Source: Branchiostoma floridae (Eukaryota; Chordata; Leptocardii; Amphioxiformes; Branchiostomatidae). From it: a stretch of 64,000 nucleotides of DNA. The notes beneath the pieces are model-generated. The model worked only from the letters and a program-made list of their open reading frames with translations. It ran no database searches and was not told the origin of the DNA. This document shows positions 1 to 12,200 of the stretch, piece by piece (position 1 is the stretch's first letter; every line of letters starts with the position of its first letter). Location of the stretch: contig NC_049991.1 in assembly GCF_000003815.2 (NCBI RefSeq), positions 20,845,762-20,909,761 on the forward strand. The letters are read 5' to 3'. Made by a program: the position numbers and the translations under genes.

Positions 1-132
1 TGTAATCGATGTAAAAAATTCAGAAATCACCCCTATATTTTCGGTATTGTGGAACAGGCAATAGGATTTCGGCGTTTGGTAATCAGCTTATCTCCAAGCA
101 GATAGGGTGAGTTATGTGTTGTTACAGATGTA

Positions 133-234
133 TATATCCAGTGTTGCAGGTACAAGTTGCATCTAGGGCAGGGGCAGGGTTATCCGTACAGGTGGCCTGG
201 GCATCACACGGATTGGCCAGGCATTCATCGATGT
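133..234 (-). pseudogene. Truncated EGF-like exon (5' two thirds only)
   Basis: The acceptor CAG is intact and the translation opens DIDECLANPCDAQATCTD, the only copy here with the DIDEC form expected of calcium-binding EGF modules. Similarity to the complete units stops after the NTGY segment. The last segment with cysteine 6 and the donor is missing and the frame meets a stop near 121. The nearest GT (about 125) would not give a symmetric exon. Probably a broken copy. Confidence 0.6.
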
Positions 235-3200
235 CTGAATAGCAACACCAAACAGTATATGGATGTTGGTATAATACAGGAATTTTGCATGTTTATATGT
301 GCATGTCATCAGCAAAAAAAAAAAATACCTGCATATCCAGTTCCACTAGTGAGACCGTCTCCTGTATATCCAGTGTTGCACAAAACAGTATGTAGATGTT
401 GGTATCATTCAGAAAATGTGCAAGGTGTATATTTATCCATATGTGCATATATGTACCAAACAAACTACCTGCACATCCAGTTCCACTACTGAGACCGTCT
501 CCTGTATATCCAGTGTTGCAGGTGCAGGTTGCATCTAAGGCAGGGGCAGGTTTATCCGTACAGGTGGCCTGGGCATCACACGGATTGGCCAGACAGGCAT
601 CTATGTCTGAATAATAACACCAAACAGTAGTTAGATGTTTGTATATATCATTCACAAAATGTGCAAGGTGTACATTGGTTTATATGTGCATGTCATGAGC
701 AAAAATACCTGTACATCCAGTTCCACTACTGAGACCGTCTCCTGTATATCCAGTGTTGCAGGTACAAGTGGCATCTAGGGCGGGGGCAGGGTTATCCGTA
801 CAGGTGGCCCGGGCGTCACACGGATTGGCCAGACAGGCATCGATGTCTGAATAGAAACACAAAACAGTAGTTATATGTTGGTATATATCATTCACAAAAT
901 GTGCAAGGTGTACATTGGTTTATGTGTGCATGTCATTAGCACAAAAAAATACCTGCACATCCAGTTCCACTAGTGAGACCGTCTCCTGTATATCCAGTGT
1001 TGCACAAACAGTATGTAGATGTTGGTATCATTCAGAAAATGTGCAAGGTGTATATTCATCCATATGTGCATATCTGTACCAAACAAACTACCTGCACATC
1101 CAGTTCCACTAGTGAGACCGTCTCCTGTATATCCAGTGTTGCAGGTGCAAGTTGCATCCAGGGCAGGGGCAGGTTTATCTGTACAGGTGGCCTGGGCATC
1201 ACACGGATTGGCCAGACAGGCATCTACATGTATGTCTGAATAGGAACACCAAACAGTATGAAGATGTTGGTATCATTTAGTATGTACATACAGCATTGCA
1301 TCGATCTTATTCTACGGATATTTCTTTGTTTAGTCTAACAAAAGTACCATCGACTCGATACACCAATAATTCCATTTCAGGTAACATCACCAAAAACAAC
1401 CCTTCCAATCAAAATGATTACACCACTTCCCTTCATCATACACAAAAGACTTAGCATGATGCAAACGCAAACAAATACATCGTGGCAGGCAAAATAACAA
1501 AACCTAGGGCAAAGCCGTCATCAACTGCAGCCATCTGCCAAACAACTGCTACCCAAGAGCTTAGAGTGATCCAATAAATTGGTCAACATCTGAGGTTAAA
1601 TTGTTATATTCCTATTGTACATTTATTGCTTATTATAATAAATGAAGCCCGGATTTTAAACAATACATTTCAGGAACTAGAGTTCGGCGACCTCATACCC
1701 CCATGAAAATTTAGAGCTTTCGTAAATTTCATGCAATTGACTAACACATTAACATAATTTATGCATGGTGTTGTTAATCATTGACTACATACAAATGTCA
1801 CAATTATAAAATTCCAATTATGAATCATAAAGTGGTTTTGCAATTTTTAAATAAATTATGCAAATAAGTTCCTCATTACCATATTTGGTATCTGCTTATA
1901 TTCCACCTAACATAATTAACATGTGTTACATGTCCAGTTATTGAAAACAATGGAACTATACAATTTCCTCATTAATTATGCAAATTAAGTCCTCATTTGC
2001 ATAACATGTTTATCATTATGAACATCTTTGCCTAAGCTACCTGCATGCCTAAAATGCAGGCAATCTCTCGTTCCTTTCTGCAGTTATCCTCTTTGTGTCT
2101 TGACAAAAACACCACTGCAGTTCCACAATTAAATGTTAGGGGGCTGAAACTTGCTCCACTTGTTTATGGCTCTAAAAGCTATCTATCACATAAATGTCAA
2201 GACCATAGCATGTCTGGAACAAGAGATACATAGAAAAAACTGCTATGATAGAATATTCTCATTAATTATGCAAATGACATTACATGACATTTCATGGAGG
2301 TAATTATATCATGACCTAAATCATGTTCATACCAAAAATAATACAAATCCACCAACATCTGCTACACCTATTCTTTTCCAAACAGAACAAGCCGCCAAAA
2401 CTAACACAACTTACTCCCTGCCCAAAAATGTATCCACTACTAAAAAATCATGAACCTGCCACATGAGGATAACTTTAACGCCAACTTTGATGCTCAATAC
2501 CTCAACTTGTCTAGCTATGGCCTGGGCATCACACTGGTTGGCCAGACAGGCATCCGTGTCTTAATGTGCCAGTATAACAAATGTATGAACAATGAGCATG
2601 ACAATTTCAAAGAGCAATGAATCCATAGTAACGCAGCGAGATGGGATCACAGTTTCATTAGTTACCTCTCCATGCTGCCTAAACCCGTAAACCCGTAGAA
2701 ATCTGGTCCCAAATGCCTGTCCTAGCACTCTGTACCATATGTGAAATCTTTATTGACACGACAAAAGTACAGTGACTTTCGTAAGGTCTATAACAACTAC
2801 TTACAATACAACTAAAGAAACATATACGAATATCTATAGGCATAAATATGTCAACATATTGGGTCTAGCATGTCATTTACACTTTTGGTTCTATGATATA
2901 AACATTTGTAGATATATTTGCCTACTTGTACACAGTATCAGTAAGGGTTATATCCTCCCAGAATGTAGTTGAATTCATCTATCGAACAGAGAGTAGCAAA
3001 TTCTTTAGAGCAAGCGGAAAGAAATGTGAACAGCTTTGTGCGTTTATCATTATATCGTCACCAATCCATAACAAAGTGACGTTCGTCTTCGATATAATTT
3101 GGGCAGAATGGACAAAACCTCTGGTTACGGGGAATTTCGGTATATCTTCCGGCTTCTACATTTAGTTTGTGACTACTACGTGGGACCGCGTAGCGCAGCG

Positions 3201-6200
3201 GGACCGTGTTCGGCCCGTGACCGAGAGGTCGGGGGTTCGAATCCGGCTGCTGTGTTACCGATCTTGTTCCCTTGGGAAAGGCACTTGACGCGACTTTCCT
3301 CACTTTACTCAGGTGAAAATGAGTACTTAGCTTCGGCTGGGCCGTCCCTCGGATAGGACGTAAAATGGAGGTCACGCGTGTCCGGGGAGACCCATACCCC
3401 AGGCACGTTAAAAAACCACATGTGCGATGGTGCGGTGTGCGATGGTGCAAAATCCTTCCGTCTAGAATTGGTGATTCTCTACAAAAATCACCCGGACTCC
3501 AGGAAGAATAGTGACATATCAGTCACTAATGGAGATCTGTATAACCAAACCAACCCAAACCAAACCAAACTTATCTATTTGATTGATCTGCGAAGTTCAA
3601 AACTTTGTACATTCAAAAGATACTTTTTTGTCCGCATCTTTCCTTTAGGTATTGGAAAACTCTTCTTCAAAAGCCTCAAGATAACTTTCTCCCTCCCGCA
3701 AACTAAAAAGCCACCGAAAACTTAAAGCCATTCACAGTCAAACTAGTACCATAATTGCTTTCGTTGATTAGGGGCATGATAAGTTGTTGTAAGTCAAAGT
3801 CATATACAATACAATGTCCGGAAAAATGCAATTCAACCTACACCCACCTTCACATCCATGACCATCCTCCAATAATGCGAAGCCCTGTGCACAGATGCAC
3901 CTGTGGCCGTGACGAGTGTGGATACATATATGGGCACATCCACCGTTTTCTGTTGCACATTCATTATTGCCTATATACAGTAAAGACTACAGTTAAGGTA
4001 CGCATTAAGACATTGTATGAAACGTTGAAAAATAAAAAGCTGGTGCATTAAGTAAATCAGCTGTCAAGATATATGCTTACCTGTGGAGCCGATACACATT
4101 TTATTCTTCTTTCTACATAATATATATTAGCATCTACGGAGAGGTTCAAATACATAGATACTGTAAGCGCCAACTTACAGTTTTGAATTTACCGCCATTA
4201 GTTTTAGTAGGCTATCTTTCCCGCCTAAGTCAGTCCCACCACCCCGGGGGAGTAAGCCAGTGGAGGGAAAGCAGAACTGAGACAGTCAGGCAGGCAGTTG
4301 AGACAGGGAACCGTCTGGAAAGTGACCCGTGCTGAAACAGGCACAGATCGGAGGCCTGGAAGTAGACAACTTCCAGGAGAATAGGACCTGGAGTCAAGAC
4401 TTCAGGAGTTTCGTGAAGGAGATTAGTGCCTGAGGAAAACTTCAGGAGATCCAGAGGAGGATCAATTGGGCCTGGAAAGGAAAATTCCAAGAAATCAAGA
4501 ACAGGATGACACAACTCCAAGACACATGGACGGACTCATATCGGGTATGTAGGAGACCATAGCAGTTCTTTACACCAGGAACTCATCTTTGATCATTGTT
4601 GGATTCACCACGGACTTACGCAGCATATTCGGACACAAGGAATCAGTTAGGGATATATCAGGACCATCAACAAACGGCGGCTCTGTAATACTAACCCTAT
4701 TGGTTGATGGCTTGGAAGAAATTATAGCCACGGATGGGATTCCACACCCTAAGAAATGGCTGTCGCCTGAGCAGACACGAAGAATTCATAGTTGTAAAAA
4801 ATGTACATGTAGCAAGTCAGTTCCCAGAATGATTGTTCAGCAGGTGAAACCCGCCATTTAGGCCCTCTGACAGGTCACGTCAGATCGCTCCTATCTCTTA
4901 TCTTGAAGGCTGTGTAAGGTGGTTTATGCCTGTCGCCAAATTCGGTAAGAAACGTTACCACCACTAGTACGACGGTTGCTACGGTTATATTAGCCATGTA
5001 TATGACTAGAAATTGCCATTCTGTGACGCTTTTTAAAGAAAAAAGAAAGGGTTGTTGACTGTCATTTGTATCCCACCTTGCTTAACTTAATATTGTATAA
5101 AAATGACTGTAACAAACGTTACCATTGTTTGATGCTTTCTACGTTATCTATTTGACCTGGTGTAGAACAACTGCCTACTTTTTAAATGCCCCTAGGTATG
5201 CCCTCTTATACCTAAAAGATGTAGCCAATACTGTAAATCAATTCGAAGAAAAAAGCTAGAGCGCACTGTTACCGAAAACGTTTGTTACCTGCCCTGTAGT
5301 ACATTACCAATGGGTAAAAAAATAACAAGTTTTCATTTTTTGGATATGGATAAAAGAGGAATTTTCCTTAACAATCATGTAGTTTTGACTGAAAAATAAG
5401 CTGTTTTATTTTTCGACCAAAAAAAATCGCAATTTTTTACATTTCAACGAGAACGTGTGTAAAGCTACCTCCTACCCGAGTTGAGACAGTAACTAGAAGA
5501 TCTAGAGTTGCTGCCCTAACACATGCCAAAGATTATCAATTCGTATTTTGGCTTCATTGTGGAATTGTGTACATTTGCATGCAGCTCAGTGACCAGCTGC
5601 CATGTGGGAATATTTTCCTTACTGAAATCAACAATTACTTAATTTGGTAGTTACATTTCTAATGTTACGTTATATGACCGACAAGCTCTATTTGAGTACA
5701 ATTGGTGTATAATATAAAGAAGAAAACTGTGCGGAAATAGGAGCAGTTTGGCCAAAAAAACTTTTATCGCAAAATCATTTTGAACTAACATGTACTGTAA
5801 CAAAAACTTCCACCACCACAATTAAATTTGTGTCAAAGAGACGGATGCATTTCTAAAAGCTTGATTATCTGACATGTGATACTTTCTTGCGAAATTCTAT
5901 ATTATCTAGAGTGGATTGATAGTCAATAGTGCCAAATCATCGTGACCTACCCACTGAGGTTGCGCATACGGTGTACACAATCCTGCCCCCGCTCCCGTCT
6001 CCAGGAAAGGCATCATATGTGTTGTACAGGCTCCCAAAACTCTCGCGTATCCCACGTTTGCAGTCCCCGGTGTCACACCTGAGAAAGCCGAAACTCCTGA
6101 ACGATGTAGCCCCGGCTGAGAAAGCCAAGTTCGCCACCTCAGCTACAGCTACTGACGAGCTACAGCTCAGCACGTTGTTGATGTAGGGGTCGGAGTCGTA

Positions 6201-9200
6201 CTCACTCACGCAGCTGGATACACAATTATAACATTTCTAACATATATCTCAAAAATTGGTCACACTTGACCCCTTTACATTACAAAATATATTGAAAACT
6301 AAAAAAGACACCATATGCAAGAAAAGACATCATGCCCATTGCAAGAAAATAGTATTACATACATAGCTCTCTCAAAATATTTGCTCCTTTAGAAGCTTCA
6401 CCACGGCAAAGATTCCCTTAAACCAGCGACAAAATCATATTCAACCGAGCCTTACAATCTGACCTCTGACTCCTCTGATCAAAGGAAGAAATGACCTAGG
6501 ATTTTTTTCCTTAAATGAGCTTGATGTCGAAAATTGTTTCTGTTTCGTTCTGTTCTAGTCATATGATTATGGTTGTGATGAGTTTCCGTAATGAATGATT
6601 TTGAGTTGTTAGTGTTTGAGTTGATAAGTTATTAACGTTAATCATTATCGATTATTAATTGTTAAGTTGAAGGGCTCCCTTGGAAATCAGTTTCTCTAAA
6701 ACTGAAGGGAACAGCCTATATGATACAAATAAATTTTAAAAAAAAGATCACAAGAAAGAATGCATTTATACTACCAGCGTTCACTTTGACTTTTCCACAT
6801 GTCCCAGAACCTACCGGATGGCGCCGGGGTCGCTGTGTTGAACACCCTGGACTGCATGAGTCTCCCCACAGCCCGTCGGCCTCAGTCCGTACCCAGCACA
6901 GAGGTTCTGGTAGTCCCCGCACCAGTTCTCAGTGGCAGACAGACCGTCAGCTGGCAGCCTCGCCTCGATGGCGAAGAAGTCCACTCCTTTATACTGCTGG
7001 TTTGCGGTACGGAGAACCTCAAAGGCGTGGGTTGCTGATGAGGACAATAGGATTCAAGATAAAAATTCAAACTAGAATTCAATTCAAAATTGGTCGTGAA
7101 GTTTTGCATTTTACGTAGCCTAGCCGTCGATGTTAACTGCAATTTGATAAACGTAGAGTTGTAGGTTTCTGTATTTTTGTGACAGTTGTAGTATGCAAAA
7201 ATAAGTCATGATTCATGTCTACTGAGGGTTGAATGCCATTTGCTAATATATAAATTCTATATGATATATCTATTTATTGTAAGTGTAAAATTTCAGTTAA
7301 ATGTTTCCGTTGTAATTTTTCTACCATTAACACTATGGAATATTAAAAAAAATGAAGGCGGGTGAGAAATCTGTCGTAATTTCCTGCCAATGTCCAGAGC
7401 GACGCGCCTATCCTCATTCTCAGGCACCCGCATTCGTGAGGCACTTCCGAGGGGCGAGAAGTGAAGAAAAAATCAGAAAAAGCAAGATATTTCAACCCAC
7501 ACCTGTGGTATGGTTGAAACATAAATAGGACAGAGGTGTAGAAGGTGAGGGAGCGAGGGCAAGCAGGTTCACGTAGATGACGACCAAAAAGGAAGAGTCT
7601 ATGTTCGGCATACCATACTCTGTGTGTTCAGTCATTTGTTCAACTTTGCTGATCAATAACATTTCAGAATGAAATCAAAATTTCATCACGTGCTTGCATA
7701 CATTTTTGGGCTCCCAGAGGATGCCATCAATAAAGTCTGCTCTGGATGCCTTTAACGGGTCGGTCTTAGAACCCTGATGTTTAGCATTAGTACGTTTTCA
7801 ATTTGATAATTGAACAATGACGAATGTAATTATGATGGTTTCAAAATCCGAGGTACTTACATTTACCTAGTATACAGACCAACGAGCAATAACAAACAAT
7901 CTTTATTGACACGACAAAAGTACAGCGACTTTACAGTAACTATACAGTAGGTAGCTGGTATATATACAGACCAACAAGCCATACATTATTAATACCTGTA
8001 CAGTACAAGTCCATATGTATAAGGTTGATGTTTCATCTGCGTCTTCCTTCAGTCAATATTGATGTTGGTAAACTAGAAGTCTCAATGTATTGGATTACTA
8101 ACAGTTTTGAATACTGCCATTAGAGGGACCCAGGTGGTGGCCATTCAATATACCTGGCAGCTAGAGTGACTATCAATGACTACAGGTGCACTAGTAGAGA
8201 TAAATACAGTTATAATTTATGCTGAAGTGACCTTCTCTCTGACAGGAGGAGTTGCTGCCCATCTCACTGCAAGGTATCAATATTCAAGTACACTTGGATT
8301 TGAAGCCTGACCTACATGTATGTCAGGGATGTAGATCTGTGTACAGGTACACAGATTTATAAGGTACAGGTCCGGATCTGAACATGTACCAAAAAGTTTG
8401 ATCAATTATATGTAAGTTATAAAAATAGCCAACTGACTGTTGTAGTACTAGTAATGAACTGTCATCTTTGTATGATGTCATATTTAAACATCAACACAAA
8501 GTTTATTTGTTTTTAATTTCAAGTGCAAGCTTATAACAAATGTTATCTCATTGATTTGGAATTCACTTATCTGTAGTCTTAAAACCCACTATGGTTTAGT
8601 TTGCTTAGGTACAGGAACAGATCCGTACCATCAACTAGACTATTTTTAAGAACCGGGTATGGTACCGACTACAGGCACGGGTATTTAGGTACACAGCCCT
8701 ACATGGAAGTTACAGCTATGACTGTTCTGACACTGCTCCAATGTTCCTTCTTACCGCATGCAATCATAGATTAAGTCAATCAACTTTAGTACATCGTAGT
8801 ATTATACAAAAGTCAATTTTCCGCCATTTCACAAAAAAAGTTATTGTTAATAAGCAGCTGAAAATATGTGATGGATTGAAAACAAGAAATTCTTTTTAAA
8901 AAAGCTGTGCCTTGCCGCGAATTTTATGTTATTTTGGTAAGTTAGACTAGATTCTACGCTTAAAAAATTCCGAGTTCCACATGTCGCCCCCCTCCCACCC
9001 AAGTTCCTACATACGGAAAGCTTTGGTGACTTCTCCAGGTGCCAATCCAGTCCCAAATCTTCTTTTCACACAATACAAGCTCTATCAAGGACATTCATAG
9101 TCACAAATGTCTTTAAAAGGACTAAATGTACTTACCTGGCTAAGAGCGACACCTAGCAACTTCAGTAGGAAATGCAGCGAAAATCCCCGAGTGTTTTACC

Positions 9201-12200
9201 TCATTATCATAATTTATGTCAGATGAATTATTGGCACATTAAACAGGTTTTGTAAAACTTTTTGACCCACAATGAATATGCATTATCTTTTATTACAAAC
9301 TAAGTTCCTTCTGATGCAATTTGTGATATATCTTTATATAAACATGGTGAGTTAAAGCGTAGATTTATAACAGGGGACCACATACAGTAACATGCGTCTA
9401 GAAGAGCGTTTTAATTCTCGCCTGGAATGTACCATTGTTTAACTAAGCCATGAAACTCGGCAAGGAAAGAAGGGCCTTTGGAAGGGGCTTTGGAAGGGCT
9501 GGGTTAACAGGTTGAACCATGGATCCAACCATGGAAAAAACTCAGCATAAGGCCTTGCCGCTGGCGCGGAAAGGCAAAAATACATTCTAAATATACTATG
9601 CTAATGATACAGTATGCCATCGTCGATTCCAAGGTCAAAGAAGAAGATGTCAAAGAACAATTAGATCACGTGGTGTAATAATTGGCAGCGTGTTTGGCTC
9701 AGGACCTAGAGGTCCGGGATTCAAATCCTGCCGTGTCACCGATCTTGTGCTCTTGGGAAAGGCACTTTACACGACTTTCCTCACTACATTCATGTGATTA
9801 CCAAGCTTCAGTTAGGGCCCTCCCTCGGATAGGACGTTAAATGGAGGTCCTGTGTTTGGGGAGAGACACATCTCGAGCATGTTAAAGAACCCACCACACT
9901 TTAATCGAAAAGACTATGGGTCCTTTACGGTGTGAGTGGTTCAAAACCTACAATCCTTGGCCGCAACTGGGGCAATTGCTGTCCTATTGATGTTACCTGA
10001 GTGGCGCCGAATGGCAGCTCGCTTCAGACACTTGCGATCTAGCCCCACCTATTGTAAGCTCCTCGGAATTCAGCCCCTGGCTGTGAAAAGAGAGTAGTCG
10101 GCCCACCCAATAATAACAAAAATAATTTCTATTGTTCTGTATTCAATACTCTGGCCAAACTTTTTAGTCGCACTCTCGCATCATTTTTGGGGTTCCCATA
10201 GGATGTAATCCATATATCAACATGGCCCTAGAGGTGACCTACACCAGTCTTGCATTGAGCAACACCATTAAGAAAATATAAAAAAGAAAGATTAAAGCAG
10301 TTATTCTGTAGCACAGTGAGTTGCACTTTGGTAGACAAACGGGCAAATACAAAAAGATGCTGAAGAATGCCTGGCACACTAATGTGCTACATTGCCTTGA
10401 GCCTGAATTTAACGTTGCTGCTGACACTGACCTGACTGGTCGATCTATAATTTTAGGTTAAACTTTGAGCCATTCCACAATATAAACACACTGTACATTA
10501 TTTCTTGCAAGTTTTGAGGAGAGATAAATTTAATAGTCTAGCCTGGGAATTGTTTTACTTTGGCCCTCTGTTTTGGCACCCCCTATTAGTATTTGGTACA
10601 TTGAACAGCATTCAGTAAGTATTGCCACGTCAGTAGCCAGTGGTTACAATGGAGGATAGTTCTCAGGCTAAATTTCATATGTACACAGGCATCTATTTAT
10701 CCATCCATCTCTGATATATCCATGATCCATTTATTTACTTATTCAAATCCATGATCCATTTATCCATCCATCTTTCCGTCTGCCCATCCGTCTATGTATG
10801 TCCTATCAGAGGGATGTACATAACCACAGTTACATACAGGTACCCATTTCCACCTAAGTGAAGTGAGGAATGTAATGTCAAGAGCCTTTCCAAAGGGCAC
10901 AACATCAGTGGCATGTCAGGGGATTCAAACCCAGGATCTCTGGGTTTCTGGGCCAAACAGCCTAACTGCTAGGCCAATATGACACCACGGTAAGGATGAC
11001 ACCATGGTTCATATCCAAAGGATCAGGTCCAGGTCCAGACCTATTATAGTACTATTTTGGAGAGCAAAGCATGTGTAGAGGTCTCTGTGAGTGCTGCAAG
11101 TTACCGTCTGTATACATGTGTATGTTGAAACTGTACACTGGAAGAACATTTTCATTATCAACAACTTATGTGCAAATAGGAAACAGAGGTGTAACATTCT
11201 ACATTTCATTTTATTTCATACTTCCCCTTTTTCTCATTTGGCATGGCTGCTGACTGTTCAATATTAGCAAAATCAGCAAACTGTGTCCTCTTAAAGACAA
11301 AATAACTGATCTTTTTCCTGTTAGTTTTTCCTGAATAAGAAATGCCAGTTTTGTGCCAGTCACTGTACTGATACCCACCTAACCACACATAATAGAGAGG
11401 GCGCTGTTTTCAACTGGCGCTTGATTTTTGGAATGGCGCAGACACATTAGTTCTAGGCTGTTGTACAATTTCAATGCCTTAGAATTTTCAATGGAATAGT
11501 CGTCATGGTGCCTAAACAACCAATCCAGAGGTAATGGGATATATAGGTGAGGTGAGGTGAGGTGAGGTGAGGTGAGGTGAGGTGAGGTGAGGTGAGAATT
11601 TTCATGCAGGCTATGATGGAAGCAACATCTGACAAGGATCTAACAATTATTCTAAGACATCCTTTTCGATAGCAGCATTTTTCACAGCAATCCCTATCTA
11701 TCCTTGACCTATCATGTGTCAAGACCATTTTGAGTGCCGTGGGTTTTGCTGTTCGTACACAGTCAGAATCTGGTATAAGTCTTGTTTTTGTTTCATAGAA
11801 ATTCATCAGAGAACTAGGGTACATGCTCTTCCTGTCGTTTGGGGACTGCATTGTTTGTCTGTCTCTCTCTTTTTTGTGCCTTTCCTTCTTCAAGAGTGTA
11901 AGTCACTACTACTATCGCCCCAGGAGTGGGTAACCACTTTTTGATAGTCCCAAAGGGGCATTTAACCTGCCATCAACAACCAAACTTGATTGACAGCAGC
12001 TAGCAGCCATTTTACATGTATATGTGGAGTTATGTGGGCACAGTTACCCTGGACTTTGAGACTTCTTTTCCTTATGAAAGTAAATATCAGTCAAGCATAT
12101 TAACAATGTGCACCGAGCAAACTGATTATCAGTGGGACTTTTGACATACTGGTAGTGAGATTGAAAGCACTTATTTGGGATGTTCAAGAAACAGACAACT

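Larger units (their letters stand above)
1236..5950. other. Intron between N-terminal domain and EGF exons
   Basis: AT-rich, no convincing coding exon on either strand. Contents I can name: an EGF-exon relic (2519-2564), a LINE-type 3' tail (2744-2782) and a tRNA-derived SINE (3180-3575). The stretch 4230-4560 has short imperfect repeats of TTCAGGAGA type; its minus-strand frame shows no domain. Confidence 0.6.

Noticed and set aside
953-1004. Half EGF segments as functional exons
   Set aside because: No AG acceptor precedes them, and each would add half a module lacking four of six cysteines.
11471-11893. Minus-strand frame of 140 codons ending in a Leu-Thr-Ser-Pro-His repeat
   Set aside because: The repeat is the GGTGA tract; the rest of the frame is broken in the paralogous copy at 12.7-13.4 kb.
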